The notes under the pieces: generated by a model
Seen by the model: only the letters and a program-made list of their open reading frames with translations
What the model was told of the DNA's origin: nothing
Database searches by the model: none
Made by a program: the position numbers and the translations under genes
Source of the DNA: Nitratiruptor sp. YY09-18
GTDB lineage: Bacteria > Campylobacterota > Campylobacteria > Campylobacterales > Nitratiruptoraceae
Length of the DNA: 64,000 nt
Direction: 5' to 3'
NCBI RefSeq assembly: GCF_016593235.1
Contig: NZ_AP023065.1
Span: 496,001-560,000 of the forward strand
Shown: positions 1 to 9,771 of the stretch, in pieces
Layout: every line of letters starts with the position of its first letter
How positions within the stretch are numbered: position 1 is the stretch's first letter

Positions 1-208
1 TAGTGAATTTGTACCTCTTGTAGATACAATTTTGACAAAGCTTTATTTGGCACAATATGTGCTTTATGAAAATATTGCCGATCTTTACGAAAAGAGAGGC
101 AAAATCAAAGCTGCCAAAATCTATCGCAGTAAGATCAAAAACTTTTGGATGAAAAAAGATGAAATTTATGTACCAAAAAACTGGTACGACTATTTGATAA
201 ATTGGTAG
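1..208 (+). CDS. bamD: BamD/ComL-family outer-membrane assembly lipoprotein, C-terminal end (partial)
   Basis: The open frame enters from the left edge and stops with TAG at 206-208, leaving about 68 residues. They are helical, with a TPR-like pattern (YENIADLYEKRGKIKAAKIY) followed by a charged tail. BamD is a TPR lipoprotein of the BAM complex that inserts outer-membrane proteins. The call rests mainly on gene order: in Campylobacter and Helicobacter the bamD/comL gene directly precedes lon, as here with 9 nt between stop and start. The lipobox is outside the window, so the family cannot be confirmed. Confidence 0.65.
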   Translation, partial: SEFVPLVDTILTKLYLAQYVLYENIADLYEKRGKIKAAKIYRSKIKNFWMKKDEIYVPKNWYDYLINW

Positions 209-217
209 GGGGAGTCT

Positions 218-2635
218 ATGCAACTAAGTGATTACAGTTCGTTTCCAACAACGCTTCCAATAATTGTCGAAGATGATATGTTTTTGTATCCATTTATGAT
301 CTCTCCTATATTTATAAGTGATGAAGCAAATATAGCAGCCGCCCAAAAGGCTCTACAAGATAACAGTTTGATACTTGTTACCCCTAGCAAAGAGGGACAT
401 GAGGGAGAGAGGAGCTTCGATGCTATCTATCCTGCAGGAGTTATTGGCTCAATTATGAGAAAAGTTAATCTCCCTGATGGGAGAGTCAAACTCCTCTTCC
501 AGGGACTCGCACGTGGCAAAATAATCGAAAAGGTATCTACTGCACCTCTCATGGCTGTAGTGGATGTGATAGAGTCAAAACCGTACAATGAGATTAAAGT
601 TTCGGCTCTTTTAGGAGTGCTTCGTGAAAAGATCAGACAACTTGCAAGTGTCAATAGCTCCTTCCCGCAAGATCTCGTGCGTACTATTGAGGAGAATCAT
701 GAGCCAAACCGCATAGCTGATCTAGTCAGTTCAGTCCTCAAACTCAAAAAAGAGCGTGCTTTTGAGATGTTTATTGAAGAGGATGTTGAAAAGCGTTTGA
801 TGCTCCTCATCGATGCTATTACTGAAGAGATCGAGCAGAGCAAACTCCAGCATGAGATTAAGAGCAAAGTGAGCAATAAGCTTGAGCAGGCCAACCGTGA
901 GTACTTCCTCAAAGAGCAGCTCAAGCAGATCCAAAAAGAGCTAGGAGTCGATACCCAAAAAGAGGAAGAGGTCGAAGAGTATCGCAAAAAACTTGAAAAG
1001 ATCAAACCATATCTTACTGAGGAGGCGTATAAAGAGATCAAGAAGCAGATAGATCGCTATGCGCGTATGCATCCAGACAGCGCTGAAGCGGTGGTGATCC
1101 AGACCTATCTTGACTGGGTTTTGGAGATTCCATTTGGGAAATACTCCAAAAAGAAGCTCGATATTGAAGATGTTAAAAATGAACTCGATAAAGATCACTA
1201 TGGACTAGAAAAGCCAAAAGAGCGAATTGTTGAATATTTTGCAGTCAAGGAGCTTATGGAGCTCCGTGGCATCAAAAAAGAGAAGGGGAGTGGGGCGATT
1301 CTTTGCTTTGCAGGACCTCCGGGTATTGGTAAGACCTCTTTGGCAAACTCTATTGCAAAAGCACTCAAGCGGCCGCTTGTACGTATAGCTTTGGGTGGTT
1401 TAGAGGATGTGAATGAGTTGCGTGGACACAGGAGAACCTACATCGGTGCTATGCCAGGACGTATCGTCCAAGGACTCATCGATGCCAAAGAGATGGATCC
1501 CGTGATGGTACTTGATGAGATAGACAAAGTAGGGCGCAATATGCGCGGTGATCCAACTTCAGCTCTCCTTGAGATCTTGGATCCAGAGCAAAATACCCAT
1601 TTTCGCGACTACTATCTCAACTTCAGCATAGATCTTAGTAATGTGATATTTATCGCAACTGCTAACGATATAGGCTATATCCCAGCACCACTGCGCGATA
1701 GGATGGAGTTTATATTCCTCAGCTCCTATACTCCAAACGAAAAACTTGAGATTGCAAAGCGCTATCTTATTCCACAAGAGCTCAAAAAACATGGGCTCAA
1801 AAAGAGTGAGCTTACTATCAGTAAGAGTGCTCTTGAAGCAATTATAGAAAAATATACCCGTGAGGCTGGTGTGAGAAATCTTCGCCGCCGTATAGCAGAC
1901 ATTGTACGCAAGGCAGCTAAAGAGATCCTTGAAAATCCTGAAATTAAAAAGGTCTCAGTCACTCTCAAAAACCTTGATAAGTACCTAGAAAAGCCAGTCT
2001 TTGAGATTGAGACAATTGAGAAAGAGCCACAGGTTGGTGTGGTCAATGGTCTTGCTTGGACAGCCGTTGGAGGCGATGTGCTCAAAATTGAATCAATCAA
2101 AATCAAGGGAAAAGGTAGCTTGCAGCTCACAGGGCGTCTTGGAGAAGTGATGAAAGAGTCTGCAAGCATCGCCTTTAGCGTTGTCAAAGTTCTCATCGAT
2201 CAAGGTAAAATCCCAATTTCTCAAGAGGTGATTCCAAAAACAATAAAAGAGAAAGAGGAGAAGAAAAAGGTTGATCCGAGTGAAGTCTATCGTCGCTATG
2301 ACATTCACTTGCACATTCCTGAAGGTGCCACACCAAAAGATGGTCCAAGTGCAGGGATCACTATGGCTACAGCGATCGCTTCAATTTTGAGTGAGAGAAG
2401 AGTGCGCAATGATGTAGCGATGACAGGAGAGCTGACTCTCAGTGGCAAAGTCTTGCCAATAGGTGGTCTCAAAGAAAAACTCATCGCTGCATACAAAGCA
2501 AAGATAAAAAAAGTGCTAATTCCTAAGAAAAACTATGATCGCGATCTTGATGATATCCCACAAGAGGTCGTGGAGAATATGGAGATAATTCCAGTGACAA
2601 GAATTGAAGAGGTTTTAAAAGAGGCTATTCTCTAA
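218..2635 (+). CDS. lon: ATP-dependent protease La (Lon)
   Basis: Cytoplasmic AAA+ serine protease that degrades misfolded and regulatory proteins. The 805 residues show the LAN substrate-binding domain (about 10-210), a coiled helical segment, the AAA+ module with Walker A GPPGIGKT at 366-373 and Walker B VLDEID with D433/E434, and the protease domain with catalytic Ser711 in DGPSAG and Lys752 in GGLKEK. Its length is slightly above the E. coli protein. The ATG is preceded by a strong GGGGGAG ribosome site that overlaps the bamD stop, so translation is probably coupled. It converges with the response-regulator gene, sharing 4 nt at the stops. Confidence 0.97.
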   Translation: MQLSDYSSFPTTLPIIVEDDMFLYPFMISPIFISDEANIAAAQKALQDNSLILVTPSKEGHEGERSFDAIYPAGVIGSIMRKVNLPDGRVKLLFQGLARGKIIEKVSTAPLMAVVDVIESKPYNEIKVSALLGVLREKIRQLASVNSSFPQDLVRTIEENHEPNRIADLVSSVLKLKKERAFEMFIEEDVEKRLMLLIDAITEEIEQSKLQHEIKSKVSNKLEQANREYFLKEQLKQIQKELGVDTQKEEEVEEYRKKLEKIKPYLTEEAYKEIKKQIDRYARMHPDSAEAVVIQTYLDWVLEIPFGKYSKKKLDIEDVKNELDKDHYGLEKPKERIVEYFAVKELMELRGIKKEKGSGAILCFAGPPGIGKTSLANSIAKALKRPLVRIALGGLEDVNELRGHRRTYIGAMPGRIVQGLIDAKEMDPVMVLDEIDKVGRNMRGDPTSALLEILDPEQNTHFRDYYLNFSIDLSNVIFIATANDIGYIPAPLRDRMEFIFLSSYTPNEKLEIAKRYLIPQELKKHGLKKSELTISKSALEAIIEKYTREAGVRNLRRRIADIVRKAAKEILENPEIKKVSVTLKNLDKYLEKPVFEIETIEKEPQVGVVNGLAWTAVGGDVLKIESIKIKGKGSLQLTGRLGEVMKESASIAFSVVKVLIDQGKIPISQEVIPKTIKEKEEKKKVDPSEVYRRYDIHLHIPEGATPKDGPSAGITMATAIASILSERRVRNDVAMTGELTLSGKVLPIGGLKEKLIAAYKAKIKKVLIPKKNYDRDLDDIPQEVVENMEIIPVTRIEEVLKEAIL

Positions 2636-2655
2636 AGAGCCTCTGCATATTTTTT
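2621..2655 (+). terminator. possible lon terminator
   Basis: GAGGCT (2621-2626) can pair with AGCCTC (2638-2643) across the lon stop codon. A T run follows at 2650-2655 after a short spacer. The loop is large and the T run is displaced, so this is only a plausible terminator. It lies inside the 3' end of the convergent regulator gene. Confidence 0.35.
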
Positions 2656-3009
2656 GATCTTATCCATAAGATCGTCTTTTTTGATAGGCTTGTTGATAAA
2701 GTCATTAGCTCCAGCTTCTAGTGCAGCTCTCTTTTGTGTATCATCAGTGCTGAGAACAATGACGGGTATCTGGGAAAAGCGAGGATCTTTTCTCATATGC
2801 TTGAGTACTTCGATACCATTGAGTTTCGGCATAATGATATCTAGCAATACAAAGTCGATGTCTCTGTTTTTGTTGAGTACCTCGAGTGCTTCTTGCCCAT
2901 CATTTGCTGCAAGGGTCTCATAAATTGCCGGATTTTTCGCAAGCATATGCTCTAGGAGTTTTCTATTTATCAGATCATCATCGACATAGAGGACTTTTAA
3001 CTGCTTCAT
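2632..3009 (-). CDS. single-domain CheY-like response regulator
   Basis: A 125-residue stand-alone receiver domain with all switch residues: acidic pocket D10/D11, phosphoacceptor D57 in LLDIIMP, S87 in VLSTDD and K107 before P108. It has no output domain, so it would act by protein contact or as a phosphate carrier. It is the last gene of a minus-strand run behind the hybrid kinase (4-nt ATGA overlap) and the Hpt protein, so it is probably the end point or a branch of that phosphorelay. The sequence does not reveal its target. Confidence 0.9.
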   Translation of the reverse strand: MKQLKVLYVDDDLINRKLLEHMLAKNPAIYETLAANDGQEALEVLNKNRDIDFVLLDIIMPKLNGIEVLKHMRKDPRFSQIPVIVLSTDDTQKRAALEAGANDFINKPIKKDDLMDKIKKYAEAL

Positions 3010-6000
3010 ACTGACTCTTTTGTAAATAATTTTTCGATCTCACTTTTAAAAAAGTCTTTTTTGATGATATTGCGTATGATATCATCATAAAAATCCTTCT
3101 CTATTGATGGGATCTGTTTAAGATCAAAGCTTGGCTCAACCAAGAGGACAAATTTTGTATCTGGCGCTTCTTTACGCACTTTTTGAATAATGTGGAAATT
3201 GTACTCATCACTTTCTTTATCGATAAATGCAATTTTATAGCGGCGCTCTCTAAGTCTATGGACAAAGTCGTCAAGATCGAGAGCCATATCTACGCTATAT
3301 CCAAGGGATTTGAGAACATTTGCAAAGAGTTTTGCTTCTAGTGGACTTTTTTTAAGAAGCAAAATATCGTAGTCATAATCTTTTTCTAGCAAAGAGGTCT
3401 GTTCTTGATTATTAGTTGTAACTTCCTCTTCTGTTTCCTCTTGGGCTACATATTTTTTATCTGGTAAGAAGGCTTTGAGAATCGTTTCAATATCTTTGCG
3501 GTTGATCGGTTTTGTGATATATTCATCAAATCCCTTGCTCATGAAACGCTCTCTATCGCCTTTGAGAGCGTGAGCAGTAAGAGCTATGATAGGAGTTGGG
3601 ATAAGGCGCATCTCTTTTTCATACAGATGTATCTCTTGCATAGCTTCAATTCCATCTTTGACAGGCATCTGAATATCCATGAAAATTATGTCATAGTGGT
3701 TTTGTTTAAATTTCTCCAGTGCTTCTATACCATTATCTGCCAGATCAACTTCAAGCCCAAAATCTTCGAGAGTCTTTTTGATCAGTTTTTGGTTGATGAT
3801 ATTGTCTTCTGCTACGAGTGCTTTAGCACGGAATTTTATTTTTCCCCGACTTGCAAGAATCTTGGTTTTTTGTGTAAGCTCTTGTGTATGTTCTACATAA
3901 AATTCAAGAAGCTGTCTGAGTTTAGTGAAGTTTACAGGCTCGGTGAGAGTTTTTATCACTTTTGTATTGAACTCTTCAAGACGTTTTTTGTATGTTACCT
4001 TAGCTATAAGTGCCGTTGGAATTTTATTGAGGATAAATTTATTGATTCCTTTTTCTTTGACAAAGTCGAAATCTAGCAGAGCAAAGTTGCTCTTTTTTGC
4101 AATATCTATGGTTTGTTGTAGATCTTGTGAAGTCTCAAAAATTGATCCAAAGTACTCAAGATACTCTTGGATAAATTTTGTTTGCGTTTTTGGATGATGT
4201 GGATCATCGTAGTAGGCGATTTTGATAGTGTTGAATCTATCTTGGAGTGACTCTTCATTGACGATTGGAATCTCTTCGAGCTCAAGTGTGAAGTAGAATC
4301 TACTCCCTTTTCCCTCTTCGCTCTCAAGTTTGAGCTCACTTCCCATGAGTTTGAGAAATTCACTAGAGATTGTAAGTCCAAGACCCGTGCCACCATATTT
4401 TCTAGTTACTGATATATCAGCTTGGCTAAATGCTTCAAAAATCTTCTCTTTCTTCTCTTGTGGTATACCTATTCCTGTATCTCGCACTTCAAATTGAACG
4501 ATAGCATTTGCGTCATTTTTACCAATTTTGCGTATCTCAACAACTATTTCTCCACCTTTGTTGGTAAACTTGATTGCATTACTTATAAGATTGATAAGCA
4601 CCTCTTTGATCTTTGTAGGATCTCCTTTGAGGGGTTTATCAAGATGAGGATCAACAAAGAGGGCTAGATCGATATTCTTCTCTGCAGCACGAGTTGCATA
4701 GACTTCGATAGCGTTTTCAAACTCCTCAATCGGTTCAAATACGACGCTTTCAAGCTCAATTTTATTGTTTTCAATTTTTGCCAGATCGAGGATATTGTTG
4801 ATGATTTCAAGGAGGTTTTCTGAACTCTTTTCGATAATTGTGACATACTCTTTTTGCTCAGGTGATAGATTAGAGTTTTTCAATAGTTCAGTAAATCCCA
4901 TAATGCCATTGAGAGGTGTGCGAATCTCATGGCTCATATTTGCCAAAAACATGCTTTTAGCTTTGTTTGCCTCTTCGGCAGCCTCCCTTGCGGTCTCTGT
5001 ACGTCTGAGGGCTAAATGAAGAAGTTCATACGCTTTTTCGATACCCGCTACAGTGTCGAGGTTGACACCTTTAGCAAGTTCTGGGTTTTCTTGAAGTATA
5101 TCTTCACTTAGTGCCACTTTTTGCAATAAGTTTTCCAGTTTTTCTGTACTCTTGTCATAGTCTCTTAGAACAAAGTAAATATATGCAAAGAGTAAAATTG
5201 ACAGAAGCCAGAAAGCAAGAGAGATGAGAAGTGCGATAAGATAAAAATGAAGATAGTTGTTTGCCACAGCTTCTATGCCTTGAATATCAGTGATGAGGAG
5301 TTTATCAAGATGATTCAATTTTTGTTCGTTTGCTTGTAGCCATTCATTGACATTGAACTGTTTATTTTGCAAAAAGCTGAGTCTAATGCTACGGATTTTG
5401 TCCATAAGAGGTTTGAGGTTGGGGTTGTCATTTGTATCTAAAAACGCATCGGCTTTACGTATGAGGGCGAGTTCTACAGTCTGCCTATTTTCATCGTAGA
5501 GTTGTTTAATGTTATTGTATGCCAAAAAACCTGTCTCTTGTGCAGAGTAGAGGTGGCTATAGATATCATGCTTGAGCTTTCCGTATACAAATTTATAATC
5601 CTCTTCGCCACTCATTCTGAGTGCAAGAAGAGTCTTTTTAGCTAAAGGTTCAAGTACAGCATCAAAATAGAGTGCAAAATAGATGCGATCAAAGCTCTCT
5701 TGGTGTGCTAGCGTCTTTTGCCGCACAAGCTGCAAGAGTGCTAGCTCATTGGAGAGATTGAGGCTGCTTTGATATTGCTTGATTTTTGTGAGGATCTGAT
5801 CGCTTTTTTTATACTCCTTTTGCAAACCGCTTTTCATATTATCTTGGGGATTAGCTAGATAAAGAGCACTCTTGATTGCCTCTTGTTCAACTGGATGGAG
5901 GCTTCTTGCTACCTCTTTTGCAATTTTTGTATTTGTAAGGATCTGTTTATTGGCTAGATATTTTTGTGCAAAAACAAAAAGTAGTACCGATGAAGCTAAA

Positions 6001-6062
6001 AAGACTATGAGTGTAGGTAAAAATGATACAAGTTTAATTCTTTGTTTAATTCCTAAATGCAT
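3006..6062 (-). CDS. hybrid sensor histidine kinase with several receiver domains
   Basis: 1018 residues. TM1 is at about 10-33, an all-helical periplasmic sensor at about 35-265, and TM2 at about 270-298. A HisKA domain carries H378 in MSHEIRTPLNG, followed by a HATPase with N box NLISNAIKF, G1 DTGIGIP and G2 GGTGLGL. Next come a degenerate receiver (about 605-720) without a proper acidic pocket, a canonical receiver (about 760-880) with D796 in FMDIQMP, and a third degenerate receiver (about 915-1010). It should autophosphorylate and pass phosphate through its receiver to the Hpt protein encoded just upstream (8 nt away). The ligand is unknown. The two receiver-like decoys flanking one active receiver are unusual. 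Confidence 0.93.
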   Translation of the reverse strand: MHLGIKQRIKLVSFLPTLIVFLASSVLLFVFAQKYLANKQILTNTKIAKEVARSLHPVEQEAIKSALYLANPQDNMKSGLQKEYKKSDQILTKIKQYQSSLNLSNELALLQLVRQKTLAHQESFDRIYFALYFDAVLEPLAKKTLLALRMSGEEDYKFVYGKLKHDIYSHLYSAQETGFLAYNNIKQLYDENRQTVELALIRKADAFLDTNDNPNLKPLMDKIRSIRLSFLQNKQFNVNEWLQANEQKLNHLDKLLITDIQGIEAVANNYLHFYLIALLISLAFWLLSILLFAYIYFVLRDYDKSTEKLENLLQKVALSEDILQENPELAKGVNLDTVAGIEKAYELLHLALRRTETAREAAEEANKAKSMFLANMSHEIRTPLNGIMGFTELLKNSNLSPEQKEYVTIIEKSSENLLEIINNILDLAKIENNKIELESVVFEPIEEFENAIEVYATRAAEKNIDLALFVDPHLDKPLKGDPTKIKEVLINLISNAIKFTNKGGEIVVEIRKIGKNDANAIVQFEVRDTGIGIPQEKKEKIFEAFSQADISVTRKYGGTGLGLTISSEFLKLMGSELKLESEEGKGSRFYFTLELEEIPIVNEESLQDRFNTIKIAYYDDPHHPKTQTKFIQEYLEYFGSIFETSQDLQQTIDIAKKSNFALLDFDFVKEKGINKFILNKIPTALIAKVTYKKRLEEFNTKVIKTLTEPVNFTKLRQLLEFYVEHTQELTQKTKILASRGKIKFRAKALVAEDNIINQKLIKKTLEDFGLEVDLADNGIEALEKFKQNHYDIIFMDIQMPVKDGIEAMQEIHLYEKEMRLIPTPIIALTAHALKGDRERFMSKGFDEYITKPINRKDIETILKAFLPDKKYVAQEETEEEVTTNNQEQTSLLEKDYDYDILLLKKSPLEAKLFANVLKSLGYSVDMALDLDDFVHRLRERRYKIAFIDKESDEYNFHIIQKVRKEAPDTKFVLLVEPSFDLKQIPSIEKDFYDDIIRNIIKKDFFKSEIEKLFTKESV

Positions 6063-6070
6063 TAAAACTC

Positions 6071-7492
6071 CTATTTGATTTGCCGAATACTTGCTTCAAG
6101 AGATTCTATTGCTTCTTCAAGCTGTTTGGATAAAAACTTATCCATAGGATAGTTTGAGATGATATTGTTAAGAAGCAATACAAGATTGCTAAGCCTCAAG
6201 CTCTCTGCAATACTTTTAAGCTGTTTTGCTTTTTTTAAGAATTTCTCTTTGCGCATCTTAATACTGTTGAGTGTTTTGAGTTCTATTACAAGATCTTCAA
6301 CAATATCTACAAAATCATCTTTTTCAATTTGAATGAGCTGGAGCGAGTCTTCAAGATCTTGCGGTGTAACAATGAATGGATTTGGCTCTTTTTTGAGCTG
6401 CTCTAAATCGTTGATACATTTTTTTACAAGCTCAGGATTTTGATTGATGCTCACTTGATCAAGATATTTCGCACACTCTTGGAGGTAGAGATTGCGTGCG
6501 AATGAAGCGAGCTTATGGAGCTCATTGTAGTTATTGTATGCAAGATTGAGTTTTATTTCATTGATAAGCTCTTTGAGATACTCTTGATACTCGTCCATCG
6601 AGAGACCAAGCTCTTTGGCAGCAACTTTGGGAAGTTCTTGGATGTTCTGTTCTTCTGCTGTGGCTGTACTCTCTTGAGAAGGTTGTGCAGCAGGAGCCTT
6701 TTGTGTAGAGGTTAATTGCAGCTCATCTGGAGCTTCAACTCCAAATATTTTGGCCAAACCTAACATATAGGCATAGTATTCTTTTGTGATGTCTAAAAGT
6801 TCATCGAGGGAGCTCTCTTTTGTAGCCTTTGCCAATATCTCAAATGCTGGCTTGAGGCGTAGATTGGCTGCTACACCTTTGAGGGTATGGATGATGTTGT
6901 AGAGTCTTTGCCTATCTTTTTTTGCTACAGCATCTTGAATTTCATCAAATTGCTCGAGAGCGTGATTGATATACTCTTTGATGAAGTCTTCTACAATATC
7001 TTCACCAAGATTGAGCTCTTGAGCAATGAAATCGATAGCAGGTTTCTCTACCTCTTTGGCTGTAATGGTGATTGTGGTAGCTAAAGTTTGAGAAGCTGTG
7101 GCTTGGCTTGCTTTTGGTTGCTCTGTGGTTTGAGTTTGTTCTTGGCTGATATGATCAATAGTGCATTCATCATATGCATTGAGTTCAAAGGTAACGAGAT
7201 AGTAGTTAAATGGTTGTGAAATATTATTAAGTTGGTTAACTTTGACAAAAATCTCTAAGACTCTTCCATCCTTTACCTGGATGAGCGCTCTGTGGTTGAC
7301 GGTATTGTTTGTGAGAATATAGTCGATCCAGTGAAAACTGCGAAATTCGTGGATATAGCCAGGTTTGCGCAAAAAGAGTTGTGCAACATCATAAACCTCT
7401 TTTTTGAACTCCTCAAGGCTAGTAAAGCCTAGCATCTCTAATGTTTGGTCACTTATAGCAATGAGTTTTTTGTGGGCATCATATAAAATCAA
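6071..7492 (-). CDS. PAS domain protein with tandem Hpt-like modules (phosphotransfer protein)
   Basis: About 473 residues. An N-terminal PAS-like domain (about 1-110) is followed by a Gln/Thr/Ala-rich linker and an Hpt domain with phosphoacceptor H202 in IIHTLKG. A second Hpt-like bundle has H326 in ELHKLASFARNL, and a third aligns in register but has Lys at the histidine position (AKQLKSIAESL). It most likely shuttles phosphate between the hybrid kinase and the CheY protein downstream. The reading frame extends to a TTG at 7498, but AAAAGG lies 7 nt upstream of the TTG at 7492 and only 1-2 nt from the earlier one, so 7492 is the better start. It follows uvrC by about 55 nt. Confidence 0.8.
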   Translation of the reverse strand: MILYDAHKKLIAISDQTLEMLGFTSLEEFKKEVYDVAQLFLRKPGYIHEFRSFHWIDYILTNNTVNHRALIQVKDGRVLEIFVKVNQLNNISQPFNYYLVTFELNAYDECTIDHISQEQTQTTEQPKASQATASQTLATTITITAKEVEKPAIDFIAQELNLGEDIVEDFIKEYINHALEQFDEIQDAVAKKDRQRLYNIIHTLKGVAANLRLKPAFEILAKATKESSLDELLDITKEYYAYMLGLAKIFGVEAPDELQLTSTQKAPAAQPSQESTATAEEQNIQELPKVAAKELGLSMDEYQEYLKELINEIKLNLAYNNYNELHKLASFARNLYLQECAKYLDQVSINQNPELVKKCINDLEQLKKEPNPFIVTPQDLEDSLQLIQIEKDDFVDIVEDLVIELKTLNSIKMRKEKFLKKAKQLKSIAESLRLSNLVLLLNNIISNYPMDKFLSKQLEEAIESLEASIRQIK

Positions 7493-7547
7493 GGCCAAAC
7501 CTTTTGCAAATTTGTTATATTATGGCATAAATTCTTATAAAATTATT

Positions 7548-9347
7548 TTAATTGATTGCTTTTTTTATTTTTTTTGCATCTTTTTCGTTCAAAACTGCAG
7601 CAATTTCTTCAATTGATGCATTTTTAATATTTTCAAAAGTTCCAAAATAGTTGAGCAGTTTTTGCACTTTAGCCTCTGCTATTCCTTTGATTTTAAAAAG
7701 TTCTAGGGTTTTGAGATGTTTAGCTCTTTGTTTGCGATGGTATTCTATTGCAAATCTGTGTGCTTCATCTCGCAGCTTTTGTATAAATTGCAAGCGTTTA
7801 TCACTTGGTAGCAGCTCGATTTTACCACTTTCTCCATAGAGGATGTCTTTGGCTTTTCCTTTGGCGCGATGAGCTTTTGCGTCGATTTTCTCTTTTGCAA
7901 TTGCAATGACATCGAGTGTGACGCCAAAACTTTGAGCAATATCTTGTGCAAGAGCTCTAAGAGTCTCTCCACCATCGATGATCCAAAGATCGGGAGGAGG
8001 ATTTTTGGCAAAACTTTGAGCACGTCTAGTGAGCATCTCCTTCATTTGATGATACTCATCTTTGTTTGTGAGATTGTAGTGGCGATAGCTCTTTTTATCA
8101 AATTTTCCATCTTCGTAGACTACCATCGCACCCACAGGCTCTCTTCCTTGAAGATGGGAGTTGTCAAATATCTCTATACGGTAAGGTCTGTTGTGCAAAG
8201 AGAAGAGCTTTTGAATCTCCTCTTCGATAGATGGTTCGTTTCTTTGCTTATGAAGTATCTCTTTGGCATTGAGCAGTGCCAACTCAATAAGACGCCTCTT
8301 TTCACCTCTTTGTGGATGAAGGATAGCCACCTTTTTGCCAAATTTGTCGCTTAAATACTTTTGAAGCTGCTCTTGTTCACTAAAGGGGTGTGCTATGAGA
8401 ATCGTTTTGGAAGTAAGAGGTGTTTCGTGAGTGTAAAACTCGAGCAATACCCTCTTATAAGCTTCATCGATATCAAATCCCCTCTGTGGATCGAAACGAA
8501 TAATATTTGAGCTACTTGCTATCACTTTGCCCTCACGCATAAACATACGTACAATTGCGGCTTTATCTTGTGAAGTAGCAATTGCATAGATGTCGAGATT
8601 TTCCATTTTGGCTAGATCTATACCACTTGAAATTTCTATATTTTTGATGCGCTCAATCCGATCACGCACCTGTGCAGCCTCTTCAAATCGCAGCTGTCCA
8701 GAGAGGCTAACCATCCTCTCTTGCAGCTTTTGTAAAAGCAGTTTTTTATTGTGAATATGTTCAATTGCTTCTTTGAGAATTTTTGTATACTCCTCTTGGC
8801 TCACACGCCCTTCACATGGGGCAAGGCACTTTTGCAATTGATAAAAGAGGCATGCTTTTTTACCTTTAATGCAGCTATCTTTTTGCACAAGAGGAAATAT
8901 TTCATAAATAGAGTCTAGTATATCTTTCGCAGCACTTGGAAAGGGGCCAAAGTATTTGATTTTTTTACCTGGAAGGACTTTTCGCGTAATTTTTGGGCGA
9001 GGGAACTCTTGCGCAAGATCAATATATATATAGGGATAGGTTTTGTCATCACGCAAGAGAATATTATATTTTGGTTTAAGTTGTTTTATAAGAGAGTTTT
9101 CTAAGATGAGAGCATCATTCTCGCTCTCTACGACAATATACTCCATTGAGGCAGTCTCGCTAATCATTTTGAAAATGCGTGGTGAGAGATTAGGTGCTGG
9201 AGTAAATGGCTGCATCCGGAAATAGCTCTTGACCCGCTTTTTGAGGCTTTTTGCTTTTCCAACATACAAAAGTCTTCCATGCTGATCGAAGTATTGATAG
9301 ACGCCAGGAGAATCAGGAAGATTTTTGACTTTACTTACTAGATCCAT
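7548..9347 (-). CDS. uvrC: UvrABC excinuclease subunit C
   Basis: Makes both incisions around a DNA lesion in nucleotide excision repair. The N-terminal GIY-YIG nuclease includes GVYQYF and LLYVGKAKSLKKRV. A cysteine-rich segment, a UVR motif (about 200-235), an RNase H-like nuclease with the EIFDNSHLQG and IDGGE acidic motifs, and a C-terminal helix-hairpin-helix (FKIKGIAEAKV) follow. The frame extends to an ATG at 9362, but family members begin a few residues before KNLPDSPG, so the ATG at 9347 is preferred. Neither start has an ideal ribosome site. The 5' end overlaps the DUF721 gene, giving a co-transcribed pair as in Helicobacter. Confidence 0.95.
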   Translation of the reverse strand: MDLVSKVKNLPDSPGVYQYFDQHGRLLYVGKAKSLKKRVKSYFRMQPFTPAPNLSPRIFKMISETASMEYIVVESENDALILENSLIKQLKPKYNILLRDDKTYPYIYIDLAQEFPRPKITRKVLPGKKIKYFGPFPSAAKDILDSIYEIFPLVQKDSCIKGKKACLFYQLQKCLAPCEGRVSQEEYTKILKEAIEHIHNKKLLLQKLQERMVSLSGQLRFEEAAQVRDRIERIKNIEISSGIDLAKMENLDIYAIATSQDKAAIVRMFMREGKVIASSSNIIRFDPQRGFDIDEAYKRVLLEFYTHETPLTSKTILIAHPFSEQEQLQKYLSDKFGKKVAILHPQRGEKRRLIELALLNAKEILHKQRNEPSIEEEIQKLFSLHNRPYRIEIFDNSHLQGREPVGAMVVYEDGKFDKKSYRHYNLTNKDEYHQMKEMLTRRAQSFAKNPPPDLWIIDGGETLRALAQDIAQSFGVTLDVIAIAKEKIDAKAHRAKGKAKDILYGESGKIELLPSDKRLQFIQKLRDEAHRFAIEYHRKQRAKHLKTLELFKIKGIAEAKVQKLLNYFGTFENIKNASIEEIAAVLNEKDAKKIKKAIN

Positions 9348-9771
9348 TTTTCTTGATTGCATCCTTGATCTTTTGAAATATTTCTTGAAGCTCTTTATTT
9401 GTCGTTGCTATCTCAAAATCACCTTGTGCTTTTTCGGTGTATCTACATATCTTTTTTATCTTTTTTTCCTCTCTTGGCAAAAATTTATAGTATGCGCGCA
9501 GATCTTTTACGCAAAGATCCGAGCAGTAAGGATCATGAGAGCGCAAGATTTTTAATATGTCATTTATATCTTTTTTACTATAATTGAACTCCATTTTAAA
9601 TGCCGGATGATCAAAAACGAAATAGAGAATATTGCCTTTAGTATATGCATAGAGTATATGCTCTTTGAAACTTGATGGTAGCAGTGAGATGAGTTTATTG
9701 AGACACTTTTGTGTAAAAAATCTCTTTTTTTGAGGAAATAGATGGGTAAAAATATGCGATGGATTTTTCAT
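9331..9771 (-). CDS. DUF721/DciA-like protein
   Basis: About 146 residues from the ATG at 9771. The middle part (NILYFVFDHPAFKMEFNYSK) resembles the DUF721 core, a short beta-rich, nucleic-acid-binding-like domain. DciA proteins of this superfamily help load the replicative helicase. A conserved-looking Cys pair (PYCSDLC) follows. The gene sits upstream of uvrC, a pairing known in Helicobacter. An in-frame ATG at 9840 would give a longer product, but it would run across the divergent lipoprotein gene, and a TATAAT lies just 6 nt before the 9771 ATG. The family call is from pattern memory and is moderate. Confidence 0.6.
   Translation of the reverse strand: MKNPSHIFTHLFPQKKRFFTQKCLNKLISLLPSSFKEHILYAYTKGNILYFVFDHPAFKMEFNYSKKDINDILKILRSHDPYCSDLCVKDLRAYYKFLPREEKKIKKICRYTEKAQGDFEIATTNKELQEIFQKIKDAIKKNGSSK

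Noticed and set aside
697-1041. Minus-strand open frames inside lon
   Set aside because: They mirror the codon pattern of the lon frame, lack ribosome sites and give low-complexity Ser/Leu-rich peptides.
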